From Rahnella victoriana (GTDB lineage Bacteria; Pseudomonadota; Gammaproteobacteria; Enterobacterales; Enterobacteriaceae): 64,000 nucleotides of DNA. How positions within the stretch are numbered: the stretch's first letter is position 1; each line of letters starts with the position of its first letter. The stretch spans positions 1 to 64,000 of the forward strand of contig NZ_SJOJ01000006.1 of NCBI RefSeq assembly GCF_004330295.1, given 5' to 3'. The position numbers and the translations under genes are program-made. Under the pieces are notes generated by a model, which ran no database searches, was not told the DNA's origin, and was given only the letters and a program-made list of their open reading frames with translations. Positions 9,330 to 18,202 of this stretch are shown here, one piece after another.

Positions 9330-11360
9330 ATGGCTCAAGTCGCGAAAAAAATTTTGGTAACCTGTGCACTTCCGTACGCCAACGGATCCATCCATCTCGG
9401 TCACATGCTCGAGCACATCCAGGCTGACGTCTGGGTTCGTTACCAGCGAATGCGCGGCAATGAAGTGCATTTCATCTGTGCGGACGATGCACACGGCACG
9501 CCGATCATGCTGAAAGCGCAGCAACTCGGGATCAAGCCGGAAGAGATGATTGCCGAAATGAGCCAGGAGCATCAGAAAGATTTCGCCGGCTTCGGCATCA
9601 GCTACGACAATTATCACTCCACGCACAGCGACGAAAACCGTGAGCTGTCCGAGCTGATTTACGGTCGTCTGAAAGAAAACGGCTTCATCAAGAACCGCAC
9701 CATTTCCCAGTTGTACGATCCGGAAAAAGGCATGTTCCTGCCGGATCGTTTCGTCAAAGGCACCTGCCCGAAATGTAAATCGCCTGATCAATATGGCGAT
9801 AACTGTGAAGTGTGTGGCGCGACCTACAGCCCGACCGAACTGATCGAACCGAAATCAGTGGTTTCCGGCGCGACGCCGGTACTGCGTGATTCCGAGCACT
9901 ACTTCTTCGATCTGCCAGAATTCAGCGCCATGTTGCAGGCGTGGACACGTTCCGGCGCGTTGCAGGAGCAGGTGGCGAATAAAATGCAGGAATGGTTTGA
10001 ATCCGGTCTGCAACAGTGGGATATCTCCCGCGATGCGCCGTATTTCGGTTTTGAAATTCCGGATGCGCCGGGCAAATACTTCTACGTCTGGCTGGATGCG
10101 CCGATCGGCTACATGGGGTCATTCAAAAACCTGTGCGACCGCCGCAGTGACCTGAACTTCGACGAGTTCTGGAAAAAAGATTCCACCACCGAGCTGTATC
10201 ACTTTATCGGTAAAGATATCGTTTATTTCCACAGCCTGTTCTGGCCGGCGATGCTGGAAGGCAGCGGTTTCCGCAAGCCAACCAACCTGTTCGTGCACGG
10301 TTATGTCACGGTTAACGGCGCGAAAATGTCAAAATCACGCGGCACCTTCATCAAGGCCAGCACCTATCTGAATCACCTGGATGCGGACTGCCTGCGTTAT
10401 TACTACACGGCGAAACTGTCTTCACGTATCGACGATATCGACCTGAATCTGGAAGATTTCGTGCAGCGCGTTAACGCAGACATCGTGAATAAAGTGGTTA
10501 ACCTGGCGTCACGTAACGCCGGTTTCATCGCCAAACGTTTTGACGGCAAACTGGCTGACAAACTGGCTGACGAAGCGCTGTACAAAACCTTCACCGATGC
10601 CGCTGAAAGCATCGCTCAGGCGTACGACAGCCGTGAATCAGGCCGTGCAATCCGTGAAATCATGGCGCTGGCTGATCTGGCTAACCGTTATGTCGATGAG
10701 CAGGCCCCGTGGGTGGTCGCAAAACAGGAAGGCCGCGACGCCGACCTGCAAGCGATTTGTTCAATGGGCATCAACCTGTTCCGCGTACTGATGACCTATC
10801 TGAAACCGGTTCTGCCTTCCCTGTCAGAGCGCACTGAGGCGTTCCTCAACTGCACGCTGGACTGGGACGCGATTGCGCAACCGCTGCTCTCGCATCAGGT
10901 GAATCCGTTCAAGGCGCTGTTTAACCGTATTGAAATGGATAAAGTGACCGCGATGGTTGATGCCTCGAAAGAAGATATCGCTGCCGCCAACGCACCGGCA
11001 ACCGGTCCGCTGGCAGATGATCCGATTCAGAAAACCATCACTTTTGATGATTTCGCCAAAGTGGATATGCGTATCGCGCTGATCAAGAGCGCTGATTTCG
11101 TGGAAGGTTCGGACAAACTGCTGCGTCTGCAACTGGATCTGGGTGGCGAAACCCGTCAGATTTTCTCCGGTATCCGCTCAGCCTATCCTGATCCGAAAGC
11201 ACTGGAAGGCCGTCTGACCATCATGGTCGCCAACCTCGCCCCGCGTAAAATGCGCTTCGGTATTTCTGAAGGGATGGTAATGGCAGCAGGCCCGGGCGGA
11301 AAAGACATCTTCCTGCTCAGCCCGGATTCCGGCGCACAGCCAGGTATGCAGGTTAAATAA
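9330..11360 (+). CDS. metG: Methionyl-tRNA synthetase
   Basis: Class I aminoacyl-tRNA synthetase of 676 residues, matching the E. coli enzyme. The HIGH-like HLGH is near 23, a zinc knuckle CPKC...CEVCG is at about 146-162, KMSKS is near 334, and a C-terminal OB-fold tRNA-binding domain for dimerisation is at about 575-676. Charges both initiator and elongator tRNA-Met. Its 3' flank carries a pair of REP-like palindromes. Confidence 0.98.
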   Translation: MAQVAKKILVTCALPYANGSIHLGHMLEHIQADVWVRYQRMRGNEVHFICADDAHGTPIMLKAQQLGIKPEEMIAEMSQEHQKDFAGFGISYDNYHSTHSDENRELSELIYGRLKENGFIKNRTISQLYDPEKGMFLPDRFVKGTCPKCKSPDQYGDNCEVCGATYSPTELIEPKSVVSGATPVLRDSEHYFFDLPEFSAMLQAWTRSGALQEQVANKMQEWFESGLQQWDISRDAPYFGFEIPDAPGKYFYVWLDAPIGYMGSFKNLCDRRSDLNFDEFWKKDSTTELYHFIGKDIVYFHSLFWPAMLEGSGFRKPTNLFVHGYVTVNGAKMSKSRGTFIKASTYLNHLDADCLRYYYTAKLSSRIDDIDLNLEDFVQRVNADIVNKVVNLASRNAGFIAKRFDGKLADKLADEALYKTFTDAAESIAQAYDSRESGRAIREIMALADLANRYVDEQAPWVVAKQEGRDADLQAICSMGINLFRVLMTYLKPVLPSLSERTEAFLNCTLDWDAIAQPLLSHQVNPFKALFNRIEMDKVTAMVDASKEDIAAANAPATGPLADDPIQKTITFDDFAKVDMRIALIKSADFVEGSDKLLRLQLDLGGETRQIFSGIRSAYPDPKALEGRLTIMVANLAPRKMRFGISEGMVMAAGPGGKDIFLLSPDSGAQPGMQVK

Positions 11361-11374
11361 AACTCATGACTGCT

Positions 11375-11498
11375 CCTCCCCCTGCGAAGGGGGAGGTTGG
11401 GAGGGGGTTTTACAGACAAAATTAAGGGTTGGAGAAAACTTCAGCTTATTTTTTTGACCTTAATACCCCACCCCAGCCCTCCCCTTCGCAGGGGAGGG
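11375..11498. repeat. REPIN-like pair of inverted GC-rich palindromes after metG
   Basis: Two palindromes face each other: 11375-11396 (arms CCTCCCCC/GGGGGAGG, loop TGCGAA) and 11477-11498 (arms CCCTCCCC/GGGGAGGG, loop TTCGCA). The loops are reverse complements, so the second is an inverted copy of the first. Each has a G-rich or C-rich tail facing inward. Related palindromes occur at 14284-14311 and 21871-21960. This is the arrangement of REP doublets (BIME/REPIN) and may also act as a metG terminator or mRNA stabiliser. Confidence 0.75.
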
Positions 11499-11505
11499 AG
11501 CATAA

Positions 11506-11778
11506 TTACTTCGGCCAGTTCGGCCACACGCTGCGCGGATACTCCCTGTCGATATCCGATTTCGCCAGCCCGATATCCTTCAGTTGATCTGCACTCAGCG
11601 CATGCAAAATCTTGCGACTCACGCGCCGCTCATTCCAGCCATGTACTGCGGCAAACAACTGTTTCAACCATCCGACCTTTTTCTGCGGCATCTGTACTGC
11701 CCGCTCATGCACTGCGATTTCTGCACAAACCCGTGTCTCACATCCGGCAAACTGCCGTTCTTCAATGATATTTTTCAT
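11506..11778 (-). CDS. DUF1127 (YjiS-like) small protein
   Basis: About 90 residues ending in the DUF1127 signature: a Trp-rich, Arg-rich helix (WNERRVSRKILHALS) followed by LKDIGLAKSDID and a terminal RSVWPNW. DUF1127 proteins in proteobacteria have been linked to RNA metabolism and to phosphate and carbon uptake control, but the biochemical role is open. The start is placed at 11778 because GGGAG lies just upstream. An in-frame ATG at 11805 lacks a ribosome site. It is divergent from the MocR gene, so the two may share control. Confidence 0.75.
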   Translation of the reverse strand: MKNIIEERQFAGCETRVCAEIAVHERAVQMPQKKVGWLKQLFAAVHGWNERRVSRKILHALSADQLKDIGLAKSDIDREYPRSVWPNWPK

Positions 11779-11946
11779 ATTCTGCTCCCGTTGACGACCT
11801 GACATCAGGATCTAACAACGGGCAAAAACATTACAGATTCAGTTTTTTTGTATTTCAACCATACAGATCTGGATCTGATGACAGATTCAGCGTTAGATTG
11901 TGTCCATCTGTACTGCTTTCTTTGCACAGGCGTTGAGGAAAAGATA

Positions 11947-13365
11947 ATGAATCGTTACGAAAATCTGGCAAATGTCCTGAGTGATCGTATTGAACAGGGG
12001 CTGTATCCGGCGGGGATCCGTCTGCCTTCAGTGCGGGTGTTAAGCAGTGAACACGGCGTCAGCGTCAGCACTGTTCAGCAGGCGTACCGCGTACTGGAAG
12101 AAAAACAGCTGGTGGAAGCCCGGCCGAAATCGGGTTACTTCGTGAAAGATTCCCGTATTCAGGCGGCCCTTCCGGCGGTTTGCCGCCCGACGCAGCGTCC
12201 GGTGGATATTTCCCAGTGGGATCAGGTGCTGGAACTGATCACTTCCCCGCATCGTCCCGGCGTCATTCAGCTGGGACGCGGCTCGCCGGACGTGACTGCT
12301 GCCACGCTCAGGCCGCTCAGCCGCCTGATGGGGCGTGCCGGGCAGCATCAAAACCTCAGCGCGTTTCATTACGACAGCATTTACGGTTCAGAAGATCTGC
12401 GCGAACAGATTGCCCGCCTGATGATCGACAGCGGCAGCCATATGGATGCCAGCAATATTCTGATCACCACCGGTTGCCATGAGGCGCTGTCTATCGCCAT
12501 CCGTTCGGTCTGCGAGCATGGCGATATTGTGGCGGTGGATTCCCCCAGTTTTCACGGCGCGATGCAGACCCTGAAAGGCTTCGGCATGAAGGCGCTGGAA
12601 ATCCCCACCGACCCGGTGACCGGCATCAGTCTGGAAGCGCTGGAAATGGCGCTGGAGCAGTGGCCGGTCAAAGCCATACAGCTGACGCCCAACTGCAATA
12701 ATCCGCTCGGTTACAACATGCCGGATGACCGCAAGAAAAGCCTGCTGCGTCTGGCGCAACGCTACGATATCGCGATTATCGAAGACGATGTGTATGGCGA
12801 ACTGGCCTATCAGTATCCGCGCCCCGCCACCATTACCTCGTTTGATGAAGATGGCCGCGTGCTGCTGTGCAGCTCGTTTTCCAAAACGCTGGCGCCCGGT
12901 CTGCGCGTCGGCTGGATTGCACCGGGTCGCTATCATGACCGCGCCCTGCACATGAAATACATCACCACCGGCGCATCCGCCACCCTGCCGCAAATCGCTA
13001 TCGCGGACTTCATCAAACAGGGGCATTACCTGCAACATATGCGGCGGATGCGTAATCAGTATCAGCGAAATCTGTGCACCATGACCGACTGGGTGATGAA
13101 ATATTTCCCCTGCGGCTCGCGGGTCAGCCGTCCTCAGGGCGGATTTTTGCTGTGGATCGAACTCGATGAACGTGTGGATACGCAGCGCCTGAACCGGTTG
13201 CTGGAAGAACATTTCGTGCAAATTGCCATCGGTTCGATATTCTCTGCCTCTGGCAAATACCGCAACTGCCTGCGCATCAACTATGCCCAGACGCTGACGG
13301 CCAAAACTGAACGTGCTGTCCAGCAGGTGGGCATGACGATTTCACAAATGCTGGAAAACTGCTAA
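11947..13365 (+). CDS. MocR-type regulator (GntR wHTH fused to PLP aminotransferase fold), YdcR-like
   Basis: 472 residues: a GntR winged helix at about 1-70 (LPSVRVLSSEHGVSVSTV recognition region), then a fold-type I aminotransferase domain with NCNNPLG near 250 and the PLP-lysine region SSFSKTLAPGLRVGW near 315. MocR proteins sense PLP or amino compounds, and YdcR of E. coli has this length. The start at 11947 has GAGGAA upstream, and the longer frame from 11848 has no ribosome site. A LysR gene follows 24 bases later. Divergent from DUF1127. The target genes are not evident; the nearby ABC operon is a candidate. Confidence 0.88.
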   Translation: MNRYENLANVLSDRIEQGLYPAGIRLPSVRVLSSEHGVSVSTVQQAYRVLEEKQLVEARPKSGYFVKDSRIQAALPAVCRPTQRPVDISQWDQVLELITSPHRPGVIQLGRGSPDVTAATLRPLSRLMGRAGQHQNLSAFHYDSIYGSEDLREQIARLMIDSGSHMDASNILITTGCHEALSIAIRSVCEHGDIVAVDSPSFHGAMQTLKGFGMKALEIPTDPVTGISLEALEMALEQWPVKAIQLTPNCNNPLGYNMPDDRKKSLLRLAQRYDIAIIEDDVYGELAYQYPRPATITSFDEDGRVLLCSSFSKTLAPGLRVGWIAPGRYHDRALHMKYITTGASATLPQIAIADFIKQGHYLQHMRRMRNQYQRNLCTMTDWVMKYFPCGSRVSRPQGGFLLWIELDERVDTQRLNRLLEEHFVQIAIGSIFSASGKYRNCLRINYAQTLTAKTERAVQQVGMTISQMLENC

Positions 13366-13389
13366 ACGTCATCCGGAGAGACTTTTACC

Positions 13390-14280
13390 GTGCAGATAGA
13401 ACCGTTACCGCCACTGAACACACTGGTGGCTTTTGAATGCGTGGCGCGTTATTGCAGTTTTTCGCGGGCTGCCGATGAGCTGAATCTGACTCAGAGCGCC
13501 ATCAGCCGCCAGATTATCCAGCTGGAAGACATGCTCGGCTGTAAGCTTTTCCAGCGCGCCCAGCGTAAAACCACGCTGACACCGCGCGGTGAAACCTATG
13601 CGCAACAGGTACGTAAACTCCTGGGCGATATTTCGCAATCCACCGCAGAAGTCATGGGCTGGAATGGCCTGCCACAGGTAACCCTGGCCTGCACCAGCGC
13701 CATGAGCGGGCTGTGGCTTTCATCCCGCCTCTCCTCTTTGCGCCAGTTACTGCCTGACCTGCAAATCCGCATGAAGATTTCTGACAGTTTTTCAGACCTC
13801 AAGTCATCAGAATTTGATCTGGCTATTTTCTATCTCCGCGAGCCACCGTCCGGCTATCACGTTCAGGCACTGTTTGATGAAGTGTGTTATCCGATGTGTT
13901 CGCCGGAATTTCTTACCCGGCTTCCGCCGGACGCGTCTGCGGCTGATCTGCTCGAACAGACGTTGCTGATCCAGGACGACCCGCAGCGGGAATGGACCGG
14001 CTGGCGCGACTGGTTTGCCTCACAGGATGTCAGTTTCGTGACGCCACGCAGAACCTGGCGTGCCAATAACTACCCGTTTCTGGTGCAGTCGGCGGTACTG
14101 GGGGATGGAATTCTGCTGGGCTGGGAAGGACTGGTACAGGATTATATTAACAACGGCCAGTTAGTCGCCGCACACCCCGGAAAACTGGCCGCCGCCGGAA
14201 AATGCTACATGCTGACCCCGCAGGACAGATTCCTGAAACCGGTGGTGCACAAAGTGATTAACTGGCTGAAACAGCCATAA
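13390..14280 (+). CDS. LysR-family regulator, GcvA-like
   Basis: 296 residues with a GTG start. The N-terminal HTH (about 10-70: FSRAADELNLTQSAISRQI) is followed by the periplasmic-binding-like effector domain. GcvA-type regulators share the LNTLVAFE opening and QDRFLKPVV-like end. It directly follows the MocR gene and may be co-transcribed. The importer operon at 14832 begins after one intervening gene on the other strand, so it is a plausible but unproved target. Confidence 0.87.
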   Translation: MQIEPLPPLNTLVAFECVARYCSFSRAADELNLTQSAISRQIIQLEDMLGCKLFQRAQRKTTLTPRGETYAQQVRKLLGDISQSTAEVMGWNGLPQVTLACTSAMSGLWLSSRLSSLRQLLPDLQIRMKISDSFSDLKSSEFDLAIFYLREPPSGYHVQALFDEVCYPMCSPEFLTRLPPDASAADLLEQTLLIQDDPQREWTGWRDWFASQDVSFVTPRRTWRANNYPFLVQSAVLGDGILLGWEGLVQDYINNGQLVAAHPGKLAAAGKCYMLTPQDRFLKPVVHKVINWLKQP

Positions 14281-14283
14281 TAA

Positions 14284-14311
14284 ACGCCTCCCCCTTCGCA
14301 GGGGGAGGCGT
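14284..14311. repeat. REP-like palindrome / terminator after the LysR gene
   Basis: A perfect 11-bp stem (ACGCCTCCCCC/GGGGGAGGCGT) with the same TTCGCA loop as the repeats after metG, starting 3 bases after the LysR stop. No T run follows, so REP identity is better supported than a classical terminator. Confidence 0.75.
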
Positions 14312-14337
14312 AAAATAATAATAATCTTATATGTTAA

Positions 14338-14634
14338 TTATATATCTGCAGGCGGGATTTTATTCCTTTCCAGATATCTTCGTTTTCTCGCAGAATTCAT
14401 ACCAATTAATGTAAACAACAGCCAGCATGACTGTGAAATACAGGATGCAAGGTTAAAATCATGGCTTAACGAATACAGCCCAAACACACCGCCGATTATA
14501 TTAAGATAGGCGTAACTGTTAGCATCAACCGCTAGCCTGCGCATCTGAACCAGCGCATAAGCCAGAAGATAGCAAAACACGCCAATTAAGCCGACAACCG
14601 TATGCAGTTCCACGGGTCCCTTTCCTTTCCTCAT
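14338..14634 (-). CDS. Small CBU_0592-like membrane protein
   Basis: Up to 98 residues with three hydrophobic helices and the family pattern GLIGVFCYLLAYALV - YAYLNIIGGVFGLYS - SCWLLFTLIGM. Proteins of this type are widespread and of unknown function. A GTG at 14613 preceded by AGGAAAGG may be the true start (91 residues) instead of the ATG at 14634. It points away from the importer operon. Confidence 0.65.
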   Translation of the reverse strand: MRKGKGPVELHTVVGLIGVFCYLLAYALVQMRRLAVDANSYAYLNIIGGVFGLYSLSHDFNLASCISQSCWLLFTLIGMNSARKRRYLERNKIPPADI

Positions 14635-14831
14635 AGTGATTAGCTGGAAAAATAAAGCTTTTCAGGGTGTTCTGCCGCGTCTTTTTCGCATACCCTCATG
14701 ATAAATTCTCATGCAAGTTCAACAGGGGGTTTTGATATAAATCATCAAGGCAATCCATTGCGCCATTTAGAAACACCCGGGGTATTTCGCCTGCACCTAT
14801 AAAATTCCAGCACGTACTATGGAGAAAATTA

Positions 14832-16415
14832 ATGAAAGATAATAATTCCCCTTTGACGAAATTAATGCAGGATGCACAACTTAGCCGTCGCGGCTTTATT
14901 ACCAGCGCTTCCGCTGTGGGTATTACCAGTGCCATGGGCTTTTCACCGTTCTCTGCGTTCGCGGCCGGACCGAAAAAAGGCGGTGTATTAAAACTGGGTA
15001 TGTCAGGCGGAAATACCAGTGATACGCTGGACCCGACATTATTCAGCGACTGGGTGCCCTTAAATCAGGCGTATATGCTGATGAACGGCCTGATTGAAAT
15101 TGATGAAAATAACAAAGCCACGCCGGAATTGTTCTCCGCCTGGGAAGCCAAACCGGGTGCCGCCGAATGGGTGTTTACCGTTCGCGATGGCGTGACCTTC
15201 CATAACGGCAAGAAACTCAATGCCGAGGACATCCTCTACTCCATCAACCTGCATCGCGGCGACAAATCGAAAAGCGCCATCAAAACCCAGCTGGCACCGA
15301 TTACCGGCCTGACCAAACAGGGCGACAACCAGATCCTGATCACCCTCGACAGCGGCAACGCCGACCTGCCGTATCTGCTGGCGGATTACCATCTGGTGGT
15401 GGTGCCGGACGGCTTCACCGACTGGTCGCACCCGATTGGTACCGGCGGGTTTATCTTTGATCAGTATGAGCCGGGTGTACGCTCCCTGTTCAAACGCAAC
15501 CCGAACTACTGGAAGCCGGATCGCGCGTTTGTCGATGCGGTAGAAGTGCTGGTTATCAACGACCCGACCGCGCGTACCAACGCCCTGATTTCCGGTCAGG
15601 TTCATGCAATTAACCGCGTCGATTTCAAAACTGTCGATTTCCTTAAACGCAGCCCGGCGCTGAACATTGTGCGTTCTTCCGGCGGCCAGCATTTCACCTT
15701 CCTGATGGATTGCAGCGTCGCGCCGTACAACAACAACGACGTGCGCATGGCGATCAAACACGGCATCGACCGCCAGAAAATCCTCGATACCGTGCTGCGC
15801 GGCTACGGCTCGCTGGGCAATGACCATCCGATCCCGAAAACTGACCGCTTCTTCAATCACAGTCTGGAACAACGCGTTTACGATCCGGATAAATCAAAAT
15901 TCTACCTGAAAAAAGCCGGTCTGACGGATCTCAAAATCGAGCTGTCTTCCTCTGACGCCGCCTTTGCCGGTGCGCTCGACGCCGCTGCCCTGTTCCAGGG
16001 ACAGGCGCAGAAAGGCGGTATTCAGGTCAACATCAAGCGCCAGCCAGCGGACAGTTACTGGGATGACGTGTGGATGAAAGCGCCGTTCAGCATGGGTTAC
16101 TGGGGCGGACGTCCGACGGCGGACCAGATGTTCTCCACCGCCTACCAGTCCACCGCCAAATGGAACGATACGCACTGGAAAGATGAGAAGTTTGACGCCC
16201 TGCTGTTACAGGCCCGTTCCCTGCTTGATGAAGGTAAACGCGCGGAAATCTATGGTGAACTGCAAAGTATCGTGCGCGATAACGGCGGCGCGATGATCCC
16301 GCTGTTTGGCGATTATCTGGATGCGGCCAGCAAAAAAGTCGGCGGTATCAAACCGCATCCGATGTTCAACTTTATGGGTGGTCGTCTGGCCGAGCGCGTC
16401 TGGCTGGAGGCATGA
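14832..16415 (+). CDS. Tat-exported family 5 solute-binding protein of a peptide-type ABC importer
   Basis: 527 residues. The N-terminus carries a twin-arginine signal (SRRGFI near 17-22, then a hydrophobic stretch ending AFAA near 40), which is unusual next to the Sec-exported DppA and OppA. The mature part has SBP_bac_5 features (TPELFSAWE, VTFHNGKKLNAEDI, PIGTGGF). Such proteins bind peptides, nickel or other amphipathic ligands. The ligand here is unknown. It is the first gene of a five-gene operon. Its stop overlaps the next start. Confidence 0.9.
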   Translation: MKDNNSPLTKLMQDAQLSRRGFITSASAVGITSAMGFSPFSAFAAGPKKGGVLKLGMSGGNTSDTLDPTLFSDWVPLNQAYMLMNGLIEIDENNKATPELFSAWEAKPGAAEWVFTVRDGVTFHNGKKLNAEDILYSINLHRGDKSKSAIKTQLAPITGLTKQGDNQILITLDSGNADLPYLLADYHLVVVPDGFTDWSHPIGTGGFIFDQYEPGVRSLFKRNPNYWKPDRAFVDAVEVLVINDPTARTNALISGQVHAINRVDFKTVDFLKRSPALNIVRSSGGQHFTFLMDCSVAPYNNNDVRMAIKHGIDRQKILDTVLRGYGSLGNDHPIPKTDRFFNHSLEQRVYDPDKSKFYLKKAGLTDLKIELSSSDAAFAGALDAAALFQGQAQKGGIQVNIKRQPADSYWDDVWMKAPFSMGYWGGRPTADQMFSTAYQSTAKWNDTHWKDEKFDALLLQARSLLDEGKRAEIYGELQSIVRDNGGAMIPLFGDYLDAASKKVGGIKPHPMFNFMGGRLAERVWLEA

Positions 16416-17362
16416 TGAAAAAACGGATTTTACAGCGGGTCCTGTTGGGCATCATCACGCTGTGGCTGGTTTCCGTGCTGATTTTTATCGGCACGGAAAT
16501 GCTGCCCGGTGACGTCGCCACCGCCATTTTAGGCCAGAGCGCCACGCCTGAAACCGTGGCCGCATTGCGCCTGCAACTCGGGCTGGATGAACCCTCTGTG
16601 TTGCGTTACCTGCACTGGCTGGCGGGCATTATGCACGGCGATCTGGGGCATTCACTGGCGAACGGTCGCGCCATCAGCGACGAACTGCTGCCCCGTCTGG
16701 CAAACACCTTGTTCCTCGCCGGATACGCGGCAGTCATCGCCATTCCGCTGGCGGTCGGTCTGGGTATCGCGTCAGCTATCTGGCGCGGTTCCGTCTTTGA
16801 CCGGCTGGCCAATACCCTGACGCTTATCAGCATTTCGGTGCCGGAGTTTTTCGTCGGCTACATTCTGGTGATCGCCTTCGCCATCCGCCTGACCTGGTTT
16901 CCGAGTCTGGCGATGGTCGACAGCAGCTCGTCGTTCATTGACCGTCTTTACGTCTGCACCCTGCCGATGCTTACCCTGACGCTGGTGGTGCTGGCGCATA
17001 TGCTGCGCATGACGCGGGCCTCGGTGACGGCGGTCATGGCCAGCCCGTATATCGAAAGCGCCGTGCTCAAAGGCATTCCGCGCTGGCGCATTGTGGTTTC
17101 TCACGCGTTGCCGAACGCCCTTGCGCCAATCATCAACGTGGTGGCGTTTAACCTCGCGTATCTGGTGGTCGGCGTGATCCTGGTGGAAGTGGTGTTTGTC
17201 TATCCGGGCATCGGGCAATACATGGTAGATGCCGTGACCAAACGCGACCTGCCGGTGGTTCAGGCCTGCGGTCTGCTGTTTGGCGGCACTTACATTTTTC
17301 TCAACACCACTGCCGATTTACTGGCGATCTGGTGCAATCCACGTCTGCGCCATGCGCGCTAA
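16412..17362 (+). CDS. ABC permease, DppB/OppB type
   Basis: 316 residues with six membrane helices, an N-terminal DppB-like segment (LGLDEPSVLRYLHWL) and the EAA loop near 205-225 (ESAVLKGIPRWRIVVSHALPN in the sequence). It forms the transmembrane heterodimer with the following permease. Start overlaps the binding-protein stop. Confidence 0.93.
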   Translation: MMKKRILQRVLLGIITLWLVSVLIFIGTEMLPGDVATAILGQSATPETVAALRLQLGLDEPSVLRYLHWLAGIMHGDLGHSLANGRAISDELLPRLANTLFLAGYAAVIAIPLAVGLGIASAIWRGSVFDRLANTLTLISISVPEFFVGYILVIAFAIRLTWFPSLAMVDSSSSFIDRLYVCTLPMLTLTLVVLAHMLRMTRASVTAVMASPYIESAVLKGIPRWRIVVSHALPNALAPIINVVAFNLAYLVVGVILVEVVFVYPGIGQYMVDAVTKRDLPVVQACGLLFGGTYIFLNTTADLLAIWCNPRLRHAR

Positions 17363-17374
17363 AAGGGGGAACAC

Positions 17375-18202
17375 ATGAACCGATATTTCATTAACATCCC
17401 GCTGTCGGCCTGGATTGGTATTGTGATTATTGCGGTGAACCTGCTGGCGGCTATTTTTGCGCCCTGGCTGGCGCCGCACAGCGAAACCGAGCAGGTCGGC
17501 GACATCTGGCTGCTGCCTTCCGCCGCCACGCCCTTTGGCACTGACAGTCTCGGGCGCGACATGCTGTCCCGCATTCTGTTCGGTGCCCGCACCACCATTG
17601 CCATTGCGCTGACCATCACCTTCAGCTCCTTCATCATCGGCATTGTCACCGGCTTCACGGCGGCGATTTATGGCAAATGGGTTGATGTGGTGCTGTCGCG
17701 CATCGTCGATACCGTGATGTCGATTCCGGTGCTGATTTTCGCGCTGATCGTATTGTCCGTGATGGGCACCTCGATTCCGGTGCTGGTGCTGACCATCGCC
17801 CTGCTCGATGCCACCCGCGTGTTTCGTCTGGCGCGCCTGGTGGCGCAGGCAATCGTCTGTCAGGAATACGTGGAAGCGGCCCGTCTGCGGGGTGAAGGCT
17901 TGCGCTGGGTGCTGATGAAAGAAATTCTGCCCAACGCCCTGCCGCCGCTGCTGGCAGAGTTTGGTATGCGCTTCTGCTTTACCTTCCTGTTTATCGCGGG
18001 CTTAAGTTTCTTAGGGCTGGGTATTCAGCCGCCGTATGCCGACTGGGGCAGCATGGTACGTGACAACGCGCAGGCGATTAACTTTGGTCAGTTCGCGCCG
18101 TTGTATCCGGCGGCGGCCATTGCCCTGCTGACGATCGGCGTCAATCTGGTGGTCGACTGGCTGCTGGCACGCAACAGCCTGCCGCATGGAGATGAAGCAT
18201 GA
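17375..18202 (+). CDS. ABC permease, DppC/OppC type
   Basis: 275 residues with the OppC N-terminal segment and the GTDSLGRDMLSRILFGART motif typical of DppC-like subunits, six helices, and an EAA loop (EAARLRGEGLRWVLMKEILP). Its last codons overlap the ATPase start, indicating translational coupling. Confidence 0.93.
   Translation: MNRYFINIPLSAWIGIVIIAVNLLAAIFAPWLAPHSETEQVGDIWLLPSAATPFGTDSLGRDMLSRILFGARTTIAIALTITFSSFIIGIVTGFTAAIYGKWVDVVLSRIVDTVMSIPVLIFALIVLSVMGTSIPVLVLTIALLDATRVFRLARLVAQAIVCQEYVEAARLRGEGLRWVLMKEILPNALPPLLAEFGMRFCFTFLFIAGLSFLGLGIQPPYADWGSMVRDNAQAINFGQFAPLYPAAAIALLTIGVNLVVDWLLARNSLPHGDEA

Noticed and set aside
14696-14935. 79-codon minus-strand frame over the binding-protein start
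   Set aside because: Antisense to the Tat signal region and the importer promoter; no homology or ribosome site.
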